A stretch of DNA of 64,000 nucleotides from Simmondsia chinensis (GCA_018398585.1 JAGTTD010000025.1:15195578-15259577); one strand, 5' to 3'; positions 33,028 to 46,110 are shown, numbered from the stretch's first letter. Program-made: numbers and translations. The notes: generated from the letters alone by a model not told the origin.

Positions 33028-33789
33028 AATTACAATGCAATAATGAGCACATAAAACAATCTAGGCTTCTACGGAAAAAACCTAAATCTGAGTATACAAG
33101 ATACTACCAGATCTTGCTTGAACGGCCATGGATTTGTTCCGATTAGAGAAAAGACATCCTTCAACATTCAAAGCGAGATGGAGAGCCTCACAGAAATGGG
33201 GGTGAGAGAATTTTAGAGAAAAAATGGAAGGAAAGAAATGAACTACTGACACTAAAATCCTAATATTTCCCGTTTTATACCCATGTCCTCGATCCGTGGG
33301 CACACTTGTGTGGGGCAATTGGAAATGCTAATCCTCATCACATCTAACTGCCCATATAACACCAAAGAAACACACTAAAGACTGCCGAGATCGTGACACG
33401 CATCCTTCAGAGGAGGTCACGACGGGTGACTCTTATCCCAACCAAATGAAGCATCTAGGGTACGAAAGATGCACGGGCAAAATAGGCAGGTGGCAGGGTA
33501 GATAATTTCACTTCTGGGAAGGGTAAAAAGGACAATGTCTCAAATGACCAAAATTCACTTTTTAGAACGTAAACACCCCTTATTTTCCACTTATTCACAC
33601 AAATGCCATCACCTATATCTGTTAACCAAATGCTGCATTTAATCTTGATCTGATCAACTAAGTGAATGCATTTAGTATTTGCTTGTTTAAATCCTAACAA
33701 TTTTATCTTATACTTATTTAAGCCCTAAGTCTTATTTATGGCACAGTTAGCATATATAGGAACCAAATCTCCAATTTAGTTATTATATA

Positions 33790-36700
33790 TACTAACCACT
33801 GGACTGACTCAAATAATAGGGAGCAATATTGAATCCAAAGTTCAACCTAGATTCCAATCCATTTGGACTAGTTTGACACATTTGACAAGCTTTTCCAAAC
33901 GAATGATCTTAGTATCCATATTAGCTAGGTTTTCCTCAATGCAAATTTTCTGCTATTCAACCTGATTTGTATCTAAACGGTCTCTAAGATAAATTGGGTT
34001 CTTACTCAAAGTTAAAGTAGATTGGCTACCCAAATAGATTACAGGTGGTCCCAAACAAAGGCTTATTTCAGATAGAACACCCCTCAACCATATCCCTTCT
34101 TTTATTAAACCATAAATTCAACTACAGTTGTTGACAATTTTGTCATACATTGGAGCTTGGATTTCCTGCTTATAGCTGCACTTGTTAAGATGAAAATGTA
34201 TGATATGGTTGATCTCTTCTTATCTAAATGCCCACCATAATCAGAGTTCGTATGCCCAGTAAATTTTAGGTCTGTGTGGTCCCTTCCAAAGGTTAAACAT
34301 ATACTAATGGATCCTCTAATATACCTAAGGAGCTACTTAACTCCATCCTAATGAGCTTTCCTAAGATTTCTTATGAATCTGGACATGACACTCTTAGGGT
34401 AAGCCAAATCATGTCTGGTATATGCTATGGTATACATTATAGATCTTATGGCATTTGCATAGGGTATCTTTGCCATTTGTTTTTTTTCTCTAAGTTGTTT
34501 TATAGGCATATAGTTGCAGAAAATTAGAATGGAAACCTTGGTAATTTGACAACTTTGCATTCATACATGTTAAACCTCTTTAAGTCTTTAATTAGGTATC
34601 ACTCCTGTGAAAGATGAACGGCTTTTAAAGCCCTATTTCTAATTATTTCCATGCCTAAGATCCTTTTAGCCTCTCCAAAATCTTTTATATCGAATGAGTT
34701 ATTCAATTTTTGATTTAAATCGTTCATCTCATTTTTAGACCTATTGCCTAAAAGATGTCATCTACATAGATAAACAGATGTGTGGCATGGTTATCATCAA
34801 CATTTAAAAAGTAGAAACATGTATCATGCAAAGACCCATCAAAGCCATTTTCCATCATCAAGTTGTCAAAATAGCTATACGACTGTTTGGGTGACTGTTT
34901 GAGTCCATATAAGGACTTCTTAAGCAAGCAAACATAGTCATCCATTCTAGGTTCAATGAACCCCTAAGGTTGAGCCATGAGGATTTCTTTCTCAAGCTTA
35001 CCATGTAGAAACGTTGTGGTAACATCCATTTGTTCCAAAAATATGTCAAACCCTGCAGTTAGTGACATCAGAATCCTAGTAATAGTATGCTTCACAACAG
35101 GTGAAATTATTTCAGTATAATCAACACCCTTCTTTTGGATGAAACCTTTGGCACAAGTTTGGCCTTAAAACCGACACTACCTATCATGTGTTTTAGGTTC
35201 CTTAATCTTAAACACCCATTTAGAACCCACTTATTCCTACTCTCAGGCTTAGATATTAGGGTTCAAGTCTAATTTTTCCTAAGGAACTCAACTTCTGATG
35301 CCATAGCATTCAGTCATTCTGTTGAATGCTTGTTGTTCAATATCTCCCTATAAGTCATAGGTTCATACTCAACATACTCAAGGGCTATGTCAAGGGCATG
35401 TGCAATACAATTAGTGTAGCCACAGCTCTCAGGTGCCTTAACTTCCCTCTTGACCCTATCCCTAGCTAACTGTTAGTTTTCTAGGTTTTATCGAGCCTCA
35501 ATATTTTGGGTGTTAACTTCCCCATTGGTTTAGTTTTGGTCTGTTTTTGTTTCCCTAACAGTCTCTTCTAATTGAGCTCCAGTTTTTGTTTCATTATATG
35601 TTCCTAGGTATACCTGATTAGGTGGGTTAACTTCAAACTCCTAAATTTCATGACAAATTTTTTTTATATTTTGAGTTGGGTTTGAACCAGCAACTAATTA
35701 TTGCTTCAGATGGAGCATTTCATTCTCATTAAATGTTACATCCCTATTTATTATAGGAACGTTTCTATTCGTATCCTTAAACCAATCCTATATCCCTTTA
35801 ACACCAGTTAGGTAGCCAAGGAAGACTCCCTTGATAGCCCTAGGTTCCAACTTACCTTCAAATTGGTGAGCAAAGATAGAAGATACAAATAAACATAAAT
35901 CAACATAGTTAGCAGGCTTTGCAGACCTCATTTGTTCTAGTGTTTTCAAGTTAATAGTAGTAGAAGGTGATTTGTTAATTAAGTATGCAGCAATGTTTAC
36001 AAACTCACCCCAGAATTGTTAATTCAAACCAGATGAAAACAGCATACATCTAACTCTATTAAGAGCTGTTTTATTCATCCTTTCAACTACACTATTTTGT
36101 TGGGGTGTTTTTCTAATTGTTTGGTGTCTTTTTAGGCCATGTTTGTCATATAAAGTATTAAACTAATTGTTTATAAACTCAAGTCCATTATCTGTTCGTG
36201 AAACCTTTATCTTTCTACCAGTATGGTTTTCAACCATGTTCTTCCATTTTATAAAGGTTTCAAAACAACCATCTTTGTTTTTCATAAGGTCAACTCATAC
36301 TTTCTTGAAAAATCATTAATGGCATATAAGAAATAATGGACTCCACCCATTATAGGTACCCTAGAGGACTCCCACAAATTAGAGTGGGATGTAATTAACA
36401 GGACTTGTAGAAAGATGCACATTAGTAGAGAATGCCAATCTATGATGCTTTCCAAAGATGCAATGATCACAAAAATCAAGTTTAGACACACTTTCAGGAC
36501 CTAACAACCCCTATTTACTCAACTCAATTAAACCTCTCTCTGATATGTGGTCTAACTTTCTATGCCATAAGTCTGTTTTGTCTGGTTTAACATTCTTGAC
36601 TAGGAAAGACTCACTAGAAACCACCTCACAAATGAGGACATAAAATCCATTCTTGACCACTCCTTTAAGAAATACTAGGGCACCCTTAAGGACTTTCATC

Positions 36701-37827
36701 TCACCCTATCTTTGCTCTCAAGGTCAACCTTCTCTAGTCTATTTGGCCAAGTGATATAAAATTTCTCCTTAGTTTTGGGACATGTCTAACACCTTCTAAG
36801 ACATAGTCAGAACCTCCTGACACCCTGATACACACTTAACTAACACCAACAACGTCAAAGCCATGGTTATTGCCTAACAAAACCTTCTTATCATTTGCAT
36901 ACGTAGAATCAGTAAAGTATGCATGTACAGAAGACATATGAAAGCTACAGCTAGAATCCATAACCCATTCATGCATTGTAAGTTCAGAAAAAGCAACTAA
37001 GACTTGGCCGGGCTAAGAATTATCAACATGCATAGTGTTATCAATAGTTGGGCAATTCTAGTTATTCTTTTCAGGATAGTAATGTTTTATATGGCACATT
37101 TTACCACAATTATAACATTTCACATTAGAGTAATCTCTTTTACCTCTTGATTGTAACCAGTTCTTATTTTTACCCCTTTTCTTGTTATTATTATTGTCTC
37201 TAGTCTTGGATCAACGCCTAACAGACAGTTCATCCCTATTGTTACTACTTGTTCCAAGATATTTACCATCACGCTTTAGTTTGACAATCTTGGACCTAAG
37301 AGTATATTTTACTTAATCAAGAGATATGGTCTTATGACCATACCTGAGGGTATCTTTAAAGGCCCTGAAATATTTAGGCAAGGAATTTAAAAGGTCACAA
37401 CATGAACTTCATTAGGTACCATGATCTTTACACTGGTTAGGTCCTTTTACACTTTGCATAAATCATCTAAACAATCCTCTAAATGTTTATTTTCATTCAT
37501 CCTAAGTGTATAACTTTTCCATATACAATATCTTATTAGCTAAGAACTCAGTTGCAAAGATCTCCTCTATTGGCCCAAACAATAGCACAATTTTTCTCAA
37601 AACTAACATTAGCCAAAACAAAGTTATTAAAACAGAAGAAGATGTTACCATGTTCCAGGGACTCGATATACCTTTTTCTTGTTAGTCAAGCTTGCTGGCT
37701 TGTCCTTCTTCTCTAGAAGCATAGTACCGGCACCAATAGACAACAAGGGAGCCTTGACCTTGACCTTCCATAGCTCAAAGTCGTTCTTCCTATGGAACTT
37801 CTCAATATCATGCTTAGTAGAAGCCAT
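33790..37827 (-). pseudogene. Copia gag-pol of the minus-strand element, broken
   Basis: Gag starts MASTKHDIEKFHRKNDFELW at 37827. A zinc knuckle near 37085-37125 reads CYNCGKMCHIKHYY, with the last Cys replaced by Tyr. Protease appears near 36965 as WVMDSSCSFHM, where the DSG Gly is Ser. Integrase: LWHRKLDHISERGLIELSK at about 36560, FCDHCIFGKHH, then RTDNGLEFIN and PQQNSVVERMNKT with the second Asp and the Glu kept. RT appears at 35049-34748 as VCLLKKSLYGLKQSPKQSY and LFIYVDDIF, the catalytic YVDD intact. RNase H-side MAKIPYANAIRSIMYTIAYT is at 34480. The order (integrase before RT) defines Copia. Numerous stops and frameshifts make it non-functional. Confidence 0.85.
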
Positions 37828-37848
37828 TTCTAGGATCCTTACACCAAG

Positions 37849-38697
37849 GTTGTTAAAATTGGAATTCTACTTAGAATCGGTAGGGGCTTTTAGAATCGGA
37901 ATCGTAGAATAAAATCGAGAATCGTAAGATTCTACTAAATATGTATTATAATTATATTTTGTATTAATATTAGTCATATAATTCAAAAAATTATTAATAA
38001 GACCTTTACTTATATGAGCATATATAAGGAACAAACCCAGTGCCTCAAGGGCTCCCGCCTACGCAGGGTCTGGGGGGGCGGATGTATACAGCCTTCCCCC
38101 TTCAGGGTGTTAGTCTGAAGAGAGGTTGTTTCGCAGTGGCCCCAACCTGAGGGTGAGGACTTCCTAGGAGGTCACCCATCCTGGTACTACTTTCGTGCAA
38201 GCACGCTTAACTTCGGAGTTCTAATGGGATCCGGTGACGGCGTGTTGCTGCCCTTATGAGCATATATAAGAAATACAATAAATATGATAAAAATATTATC
38301 ATGCAATATAGATATGTCATTTTATGCTACAATAATCATGTGAGCTTTTAAGATAGATGTTGCTAATCAAACTTTATATTAAAGTTGAAGCATAAAAATA
38401 AACTTAATTTAAGTTTCTTGAATGTATATAATGCATAATTAACTTTATTTTACTTCTAACAAATAACGTAAGTTCGTTTATAATATGTACTTGGTTTTCT
38501 TTACATTTTAACTTTTATTTGTATACATTAGTAGATTTGAGGTCGGATTGGTATAATCGAAAAATCGTATTAAGATTCTATCTGTTAATTTCATGTAATA
38601 TCAATGAATCATAAGATTCTATATGATTTAGATCGGTCGGCAATTGTGGAATTGTAGAATTGTAGGATTCTAAGATTCAAATTGGGATTTTAATAAC
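37849..38697. mobile_element. Inverted-repeat element in the Copia leader, carrying a SINE
   Basis: Ends are GTTGTTAAAATTGGAATTCT and, reversed, GTTATTAAAATCCCAATTTG. Subterminal TAGAATCG/GATTCTA words repeat on both sides (37870-37935 and 38560-38680). It lies between the Copia gag start and primer site, where such sequence does not belong. No transposase frame and no clear target duplication. Confidence 0.65.
38029..38254 (-). mobile_element. 5S rRNA-headed SINE with perfect 16-bp target duplication
   Basis: On the minus strand: CACCGGATCCCATTAGAACT, CCGAAGTTAAGCGTGCTTGC (box A region), AAAGTAGTACCAG (intermediate element), GGATGGGTGACCTCCTAGGA (box C region), AAGTCCT, then the body CTCAGGTTGGGG, AAACAACCTCTCTTCAG, GGCGGGAGCCCTTGAGGCAC and a short TTTGTT tail. 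The target duplication TATGAGCATATATAAG is perfect at 38013-38028 and 38255-38270 and abuts the 5S head on one side and the tail on the other. The 5S internal promoter motifs are well kept. Confidence 0.9.
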
Positions 38698-38713
38698 TAT
38701 GCTTTATGCTACC

Positions 38714-38732
38714 AAATGGCTCTGATACCATT
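38714..38732 (-). other. Primer binding site (tRNA-Met type)
   Basis: Minus strand AATGGTATCAGAGCCATTT behind the 5' LTR, a full match to the common plant initiator tRNA-Met site. Confidence 0.95.
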
Positions 38733-39684
38733 TGTTGGTTTTGTCTTTAGAAATTGCATTTGTTAAGTCCTTTTTACAACCCAAAAGCAACACAAAACTA
38801 AGATTACAGTAACGGAACAAAATGAAAAATGCTAAGAAACTAGACACCCGATTTTTAAGTGGTTTCGACCCCTAACACGGTTCTAATCCTTGACTTCTTA
38901 TTACTAGAGAAGTCTATCCACTATGTTAAGCTTACTACAAATTTCAAGCCAAATTACAATGCAGTAATGAATAAAGACAACAATCTAGGCTTCTAAGGCC
39001 AAAACATAAACCTAAATATATAGGATACTACTAGATCTTGCTCAAACTGCTATAGATTTGCTCATATTAGGGAAAAAAAATAGTTTCTAACACTCAAGGG
39101 GAACCTCATAGGAATGGGGAAGAGAGAATTTTATAAAGAAAACGGGGGAAAAAATGAACGGTTGACGCTAAAACCCTAATTTTTTGCCTTTTTATGCTTG
39201 AGTACCTCAATCCGTGGCACACTTGCGTGGGGCAATTTGACCCGTCAATCCTCACGGCATCTAATGACCCGTATTATACCAAAGAAACGCACTTAATTTG
39301 CAGGCAGGTGTCCTTTAGAGGAGGCCAGGATGGGTGACGCATGTCCCAGGCTGATGAAGCGTTCAGGGCAAGGAAGACACGCGGAAAAAAAGGACATGTG
39401 GAGAGGCAAGTAATTTCCAAGTATGGGCAGGGGCAAAAGGGACAATGTTCCAAATGACCAAAATTCACTTTTCAAAACGCAAATGCCCCTCAAGTTCCAA
39501 TTATTGACACAAATGCCACCGTCTATATCAATTAACCGAACATTGTGTTTTATCTTGACATGAGCAACTAAGTAATGCGCTTAGTATTTTGTTGTACAAA
39601 TATTAACAATTTTATCTTATACTCATTTTAGCCCTAAGTCTTATTTAAGGCATAGTTGGCATTTACAGGAATCAATATATAACA
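38733..39684 (-). repeat. 5' LTR of minus-strand Copia
   Basis: 952 bp, TGTT...AACA in both orientations. Paired with 30872-31099 plus 33028-33790. Confidence 0.85.
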
Positions 39685-42600
39685 CGTTTTCTTATTACTA
39701 CCCTTAATGTGGTGTATGTCTTAAATATACTGAAGCCCCTCCTACTGAATATGAGCCTTGGCAAGCCAACATTCTAGACTCAAACGGAAGAATGACGACT
39801 ATATTTATAGGGTTCATATTCTCCATGGAATGACGAAAGCCCTTTTTGACATTTACTGTAATGTATCAACAGCTAAAGAATTACGAGAGGCCCTCAAGAC
39901 AATATATATGTCCAAAAACGTGACAAGTAAGAAATTTCTTATCAGTCAGTTTAAAAATCATAAGATGGTGGATGGTAGTTCTGTTATAGAATGATTTGAT
40001 GAAATTGGAAGGATTTTAAATCACTTTAAACAACATAATATGAACATGGATTATTATAACCTCCTTGATAGACAAGCTTCCTCCTTCATGGAAAGGCTTC
40101 AAAAAATGTTTTAAGCATGAGAAGGAAGATTTGTCTTTCAAGGAGTTAGATAGCCATTTTTGCATCGAGGAAGAGTACAGGTCACAGATTGACATCGAGG
40201 ATCATTCTGGGCACATTGGGAAGGTAATGTGATGGAGGAAGGCTAGTCCAGCAAGGGACAATAGCGAATTAGGCACTCGTCAAAGAATCGTGATGACAAA
40301 AGGCAAAGGCCAATTTGTTGGGAATGTCATAAGCCCGGTCATGTTAAAAGTGATTGTTATAAAAAATAAGAGGGGCAGAGGGCAAAATCATTACAAGAAT
40401 AATAATACTATGGATAACTTCATATCGATAATTTCTGAAATCAACCTAGGCAAAGACAATGAGGCTTGGTGGGTTGATTCAAAGGCTACAAAGCATGTAT
40501 GTAAAGATAAGCAGTTTTTCAAAACATACAAATGTATGGATGATGGAACTTTATTGTTCATAGGTAATAGTGCAACCACGCAAGTCAAGGGAAAGGTTCA
40601 AGTTGAATTGCTTTTGACTTTTGGGAAAACCCTTAGCTTGGCTAATGTGTGTCATGCACCCGATATTAAAAAAACCTCGTGTCTGGTAGCTTGTTAAATA
40701 AGTTCAGGTTTAGTTTGTCTTCAAGACCAATAAATTTGCACTCCAAAAGAGTTTTTTGGAAAGGGTTACTTCTTCGAGGGCATGTTCAAATTGAATGCTA
40801 ATAAAATGAATAGTTCAGTGTACATGCTTGGCTCTTCTTTTCTTTGGTATCATAGGCTAGTCCATGTTAATTTTCATAGAATGCATGAAATGGCTAATTT
40901 CAATTTAATTCCATGCTTTAATAAAGTTGGTGAAAACTATAAAACATGTATGCATACGAAAATTACAAGATTACCATTTCTTTTGGTTCAAAGGAATATC
41001 GGTCTATTTGATTTAATGTATTACGACTTATGTGATTTTCATAGCATTCCTACTTTAGGAGGAAAAGGATATTTTATGACTTTTATTGATGATTCTTCGA
41101 GACGTTGCTATATATTTATTTAACTTATAAAGATAAATTTAAAGCATTTAATGTTGGAATCGAACATCATTATGAAACATTCATAAAACCCCTAAGGATA
41201 GATCATGCTGGTGAATATAATGATCTAAAATACTTTGAAACCATGGGTATTATCCATGAGATCAGGACACTTTATACAACAACAAAATGGCATGGCTGAG
41301 CGAAAGGGTTCTATCCGAAATGGTGAATGCCATTTTATCGAATTTCGATCTTATTGATGGATTTTGGGCGAGGCTATTCCAAAGGCCTGTTATATATTCA
41401 ACTGAGTACCAAATAAGGAAAGTAAATTAACCACATATGAACTTGTGTTTAAGGGAGTAAGGCAATCATTAATGTCCCTGAACCGAAAAGGAAAAAGTTA
41501 GCTGGAAGAGGAATTGAGTGCATTTTTATTGGCTATGCGAAGCGTAGTAAGTCATATTGGTTTTTGGTCATTACACCAAATGGCTCAATAAATGTTTATT
41601 GAATTATTGAGTCACGAGATCTTACATTTGATGAAATATTTTTGCTCAATTTTTAGCCCAAAAATTCAAATTTTGATGGAAAGTGGCATGTGAATGTCAA
41701 ATGATAAAAATCATGATGTGAGGGAAGAAATTCCTAATGACGCTCTAGAACTTAGAAGAAGTAAAAGAGTAAGGAAAGAAAAGTCCTTTGGACCAGATTT
41801 CTATATGTATCTAGTGGAAGGAACTACAGACAATATGGATAAACAAACTCCATATTGTTGTGTCTCGTATGACGTTTGATGAGGCTATAAAGTCTCGTGG
41901 TGCTACTTTTTGAAAAGAGGCCATAAATGATGATATGAATTCCATTATGGGCAATAATACCTAGATTTTGGTTGATCTCCCACCAAGAAGTAAGCCCATA
42001 AGGTGTAAATGGATTTTCAAAGAGAAATAAAAGTCAGCCCATAGGGTGTAAATGGATTTTCAAAGAGAAATAAAAGTCAATTATAATATTGATAAGTTTA
42101 AAACCTAATTAGTGGCTTAAGAGTTTACCCAAAAACATTGATAAACTACTTTGATACATACGCTTCAGTGGTGAGAATATCAAGAATTAGAGTATTAATT
42201 GCTCTAACCTCTATTTATAATTTAAAAGTTCACTTAATGAATGTGAAATGACATTCTTAAATGGTGAGTTGAAGGAAGAGGTACACATTGAACAATAGGA
42301 AGGGTTTGTTGTTTTAGGTCAAGATAGAAAAGTATAAACTCATACAATGTCTGCATGGGCTAAAACAAGCCCCTAAATAATAGTACCAAAAGTTTGAGTA
42401 AGTTGTTCTTAAAAACAGATTCAGAATAAATGAATTAGAGAAACGGGTATGTAGCAAGTTTGATAATGATAAGTGAGTTATTATTTGTTTGTATGTTGAT
42501 GACATGGTGATATTTGGTATGAGTATGGAACGAGTTGAGAAAACTAAACGATTTCTCTCTAATAACTATGGGTGAGTTTGATGTTACTCTTGGTATAATA

Positions 42601-43340
42601 AAACAAAGAGATGGTTCTTCATTGTCCTTGTCTTAGTCTCATTACATTGAAAAGGTTTAGTTACCTTTATTACGCTCCTACATTGAAGTATAAAGCTTGT
42701 ACAAATTAAAGGCACTCTAATGGCACAATTGGAGTGTGCTAAAGTCATAGGTTTTCTTATGTACGCTATAACTAGCACAAGGCCTAATATATCCTTTGTT
42801 TTTGGAAAAGCTTGGTAGATATACTAGCAATCCAAGTAAATTTCATTAGCATGCAGTATATAGAGCATTGAAATATCTTAAAAAGACTATGAATTGTGGT
42901 ATTACTTTTAATGGGTATCCTTCTACTCTAGAAAGACATTCAGATGCCAGTTAGATTTCGGATAAGGAGGATTATTCTTCTACAAGCGGGTGGGTATTCT
43001 TTCTTGGTGGAGGTGTTGTCTCTTGGGATTCAAAGAAACAGATAGGTATAACTAATTCCACCATGGCTATAGAGTTTATAGCTCTAGCTTCTGCTAGTAA
43101 AGAAACATAATGGTTAAAGGATCTTTTGTATGAAATTTCTTTGTGGCCTAAGCTAATATCACCGAAATCTATCCATTGTGATAGTCAGGATACGCTTTTA
43201 CAGGAAGGCGAAACATACTGGGACGAGGTATAGTAATGTGAAAAAACTCAACAAAGATGGGGTGACCATTGTGGACTTCATGAATTCAGGTCAGAATCTA
43301 GCAGACCCTTTCATGAAAAGCCTTGCTTGAGACTTGATAT
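39685..43340 (+). pseudogene. Copia gag (rest) and pol of the plus-strand element, broken
   Basis: Gag resumes at 39687 (FLITTLNVVYVLN). The frame then gives ALFDIYCNVSTAKELREALK and, near 40305, an intact zinc knuckle CWECHKPGHVKSDC. Protease region: WWVDSKATKHVC near 40470, with DSG changed to DSK. Integrase: LWYHRLVHVNFHRMHEMANF, HSIPTLGGKGYFMTFIDDSS, LRIDHAGEY. RT: KPIRCKWIFKEK at about 42000, and YVDDMVIF near 42490 with the catalytic pair kept. RNase [20 protein letters not shown] and [17 protein letters not shown] near 42990-43110. A 43-bp tandem duplication at 41993-42078 and many stops inactivate it. Confidence 0.85.
41993..42078 (+). repeat. 43-bp tandem duplication inside Copia RT
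   Basis: Two adjacent 43-bp units (41993-42035, 42036-42078) with one difference. Because 43 is not a multiple of three it shifts the RT frame. Confidence 0.95.
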
Positions 43341-43961
43341 TAAGCACGAGTAAAGGGATGGGTCTTAAACCTATTAATATTGATCATTCATGATGGACGG
43401 TCGATGCAATGCTTGGTACAACACCAAGTCTTGATTTCAATGAGACAATTCTGTCATTTGAGTGATTGCAAGCACCAAAGTGAAAATTCTATACTGAGTA
43501 TAGTGCTTAGTAACCTGTGACAAAGGAAAAAAGAGGTTGAGTGGGTGCTTCTAATAGACCCGATGTAATATATTGAATGTTGTGTTACAAGGGCATGACC
43601 AATGGGATCTACCTTTGTGAGTGTGAAGTTTGGCCACCATAAGAAGTGATTTAATTATATGGGTTTGGCTCTAAAATAATCATGAATGGTACATGACACA
43701 AGACCTTAAAATGCATCGGCTTGAAAATGAGGTATGTGCAGGGAGTAAGTCTTGTGTGTGAGATATATTCAATTAGTCAAAATGGGATGCATGGTTCAAA
43801 AATGTATTCTATTTGTATTGTTGTGATTAGTTGTAACATATTTTCACTAAGTGAAGGTTTAATCGCAGGACGCTTTCATTTATGCATAATGGCTTCCTTT
43901 ATTTTCCGAAGTCGTGTATATTTTGTTTTAGAATGTATGTACTTTGAAAATGGTGGAGGCA
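43341..43961. other. Copia 3' untranslated region
   Basis: No frame beyond pol. A purine-rich AAAATGGTGGAGGCA ends at the LTR and serves as the polypurine tract. Confidence 0.6.
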
Positions 43962-44572
43962 TGTTGATTATTTTCAAAGTAAAGTGAATTAGATTTGTTT
44001 TGGAAGTGTTTAAGCTCAGACATGGCGTGTGTTGTCACATACTTGGTGTGTGTTGACACTTATATTGCAGAAATGCTCACTGGAAGGTGTGTCTCTTACA
44101 GAAAGCCCTAGTTCTCAAAGGTTAACACTATGTGTCGGCACAAAGGCCCTGTGTGTTGAGACAAAGATTTAACACCAACTGTTTGTTGGCACACAGCCTT
44201 GTAGTCTGTGTGTCAAAACACAAGGCAGTTTTGGCACATTTTTAGTCAGGTTTTTCATGAGGTTTGGGAAGTGGTTTTTGGCATTTTATAGAGATTGTGT
44301 CTCTTCTCAAAAGACTATTATTGATCTATATAAAGCGTCCGTCATGTCAAACTAAATATACTTGTATATTATTGGAGAAAATTATGTCATTCTCTACTTG
44401 TTCCATCTAAGAATTCCTTTCTTCTTATACTCATTCTCACTTTATGCTTTTGGTTTCATTAAATCCCCGTGACTATTTCGATACAATTGAAATAAATCTT
44501 TAGAAAAATGGTTTGCTACAAATCTTGAAGCCGTTGTGATCATTGTACCTATTTTATTGAATTTTTCTAATA
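43962..44572 (+). repeat. 3' LTR of plus-strand Copia (duplication unit 1)
   Basis: Starts TGTTGATTATTTTC, TATA region CTATATAAAGC near 44325. End CTAATA is a mutated CTAACA. Confidence 0.75.
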
Positions 44573-45461
44573 GGGTCTGACTTGATTTGTTCATTTTGGA
44601 GAAAAAAACTACACTTTCATTCGCCTCATCGACGTGCTTGTCGTGGTTAGGATAGCCAATTTTTGGGTACTAGGGGAGTTACTACGGAAAACAAAATTAT
44701 TCTTGTCTCTCCAAATTTTCCAACAAAGTAAGATGAACTGAGCAAGGTCCTCATGGTCACGACTACTTCTCAATCCTCTACACCTATGAAGCTCATTACT
44801 AGAAGTAAGCCTTTCTATCTACGGATTCAAGCATGCAATATCTCGATCGGATTTCCAAATTAATTATACTTATGAACATCTTAGTAGGGTATGACTAAGA
44901 GATTCATATTGGGGACATTGCTCTCACCCTCCAATTCCCCTTGACTCAGCAAACCACTCGCAGCCAAACTATTATTCAAAGGTTGTCACATTAAATTTTT
45001 ATTTTCGGCTGCACATCAATATTCTAAATCCAATGAAATTCCCACGCATTTTGATCTGCCTTGTTCTAATTATGAGCCATCCAGGTAACATATTTGACAC
45101 TAGATTCTTAGTACTAGTAAAACCTCAACATCTTGTATCATCTATCTTATTTCTCAGAATAGGCACTCCACTTGTCATTTCTTTGCAAATGAGCATGGAG
45201 TATCCTTTTAAGCATTTCCTCATCCCATTCCCTCTTTCTTGTCAGTCGAGACATCTTAAGATCCATATTGCAACTCTCTATATCACCATTAGACAAATCT
45301 ATTATTTGCTTATCAGATACCCACCTGTTAAACCAAAATGCAAACTAATCCCCATTCCCAATCTTCCAACTAATACCTTTTCTAGTAGATGCTTGGCCAC
45401 TAAGATCCCTTTCCAAGCAAGGGAATCTTTTTGTTTGCTTCGGTAGTTGAGAAAATTTTCT
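44573..45461 (-). pseudogene. LINE RT zinc-binding region, unit 1
   Basis: Minus-strand counterpart of the better-read unit 2 region. Shared plus-strand words include GCATGCAATATCTCG, CGGATTTCCAAATTAATTAT and GCAGCCAAACTATTATTCAA. Confidence 0.65.
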
Positions 45462-45561
45462 TTCTTCAAGTACTTCCATTTATGTATAAAGGCTTTCTTT
45501 AATTTCCAACGTCATGTATGTTTTGTTTGAGAATATATATATTTTGAAAATAGTAAGGAAA

Positions 45562-46110
45562 TGTTGATTTATTTTCAAAATAGTGCTTTGAAAGTGTTTA
45601 GGTTCGGGCAATGGTGTGTGTCAACACCCATATTACAGAAATGCTCATGTGAAGGTATGTCTCTTGCAGAAAGCTTTAATGCTCAAAGCCTCTGTGTTTT
45701 GACACATAGATTCAACACATAGCTTCAATGCACAACCCTGTGTGTCAACACATAGACCCTGTGGGCAATTTTAGCAGGTTTTTGGTGTGGTTTTTTATGA
45801 TGTTTGGGAAGAGGTTTTTGGTTTTTTTAAGAAAGGTTATGTCTCTTCCCAAAAGACATTTGTTAATCTATATAAAGCTCTCACTAAATCATATTAAATA
45901 TGCTTGAATATTACTAGAGGAATTCATATCATTCTCTATTTCTTCCATTTTGAAAATCCTTCATTTTTATACTCATTCTCATTTTGTATTTTTGGTTTCA
46001 TTTATCCCGGAGACTATTTCAATAAGGTGAAATAACTCTTAATGAAAGTGATTCGTTACAAGTCTTGAAGCGTTGTGATCGTATACCCGTTTTATTGGAT
46101 TTCCTTAACA
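45562..46110 (+). repeat. Copia LTR in duplication unit 2
   Basis: TGTTGATTTATTTTC to TTCCTTAACA, 549 bp, same family as the LTRs at 30291 and 43962. Confidence 0.8.

Larger units (their letters stand above)
30872..33790 (-). repeat. 3' LTR of minus-strand Copia, interrupted by the RRM element
   Basis: 30872-31099 matches 38733-38960, and 33028-33765 matches 38950-39680, with the RRM element between. The outer boundary is uncertain by about 25 bp because of an indel relative to the other LTR. Confidence 0.8.
30872..39684 (-). mobile_element. Minus-strand Copia retrotransposon inserted in the gag of the plus-strand Copia
   Basis: The 5' LTR is 38733-39684 and the 3' LTR 30872 to about 33790 (enlarged by an insertion); both end in CCAACA. 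Target flanks are CATTT (30867-30871) and CGTTT (39685-39689). The plus-strand gag sense HWQRKMHF / FLITTLNVV joins across the element, confirming the insertion. Order on the minus strand: LTR, primer site, inverted-repeat insertion, gag, protease, integrase, RT, RNase H, LTR. Confidence 0.85.
30291..44572 (+). mobile_element. Plus-strand Copia retrotransposon, split by a second Copia
   Basis: LTRs at 30291-30746 and 43962-44572 start TGTTGATTTATTTTC/TGTTGATTATTTTC. The gag begins at 30777 and breaks off at 30871. It resumes in sense at about 39685, after the 8.8-kb minus-strand Copia, and continues through protease, integrase, RT and RNase H to about 43330. The element appears to sit in a minus-strand LINE. 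Confidence 0.8.

Noticed and set aside
38150..38254. A 5S rRNA gene on the minus strand
   Set aside because: The 5S sequence has substitutions and a 3' deletion, is fused to a SINE tail and lies between target duplications, so it is a SINE head, not an rRNA gene.
45033..45446. 137-codon plus-strand frame
   Set aside because: Shadow of the minus-strand LINE zinc-binding region; not conserved in the duplicated unit at 46600-47040.
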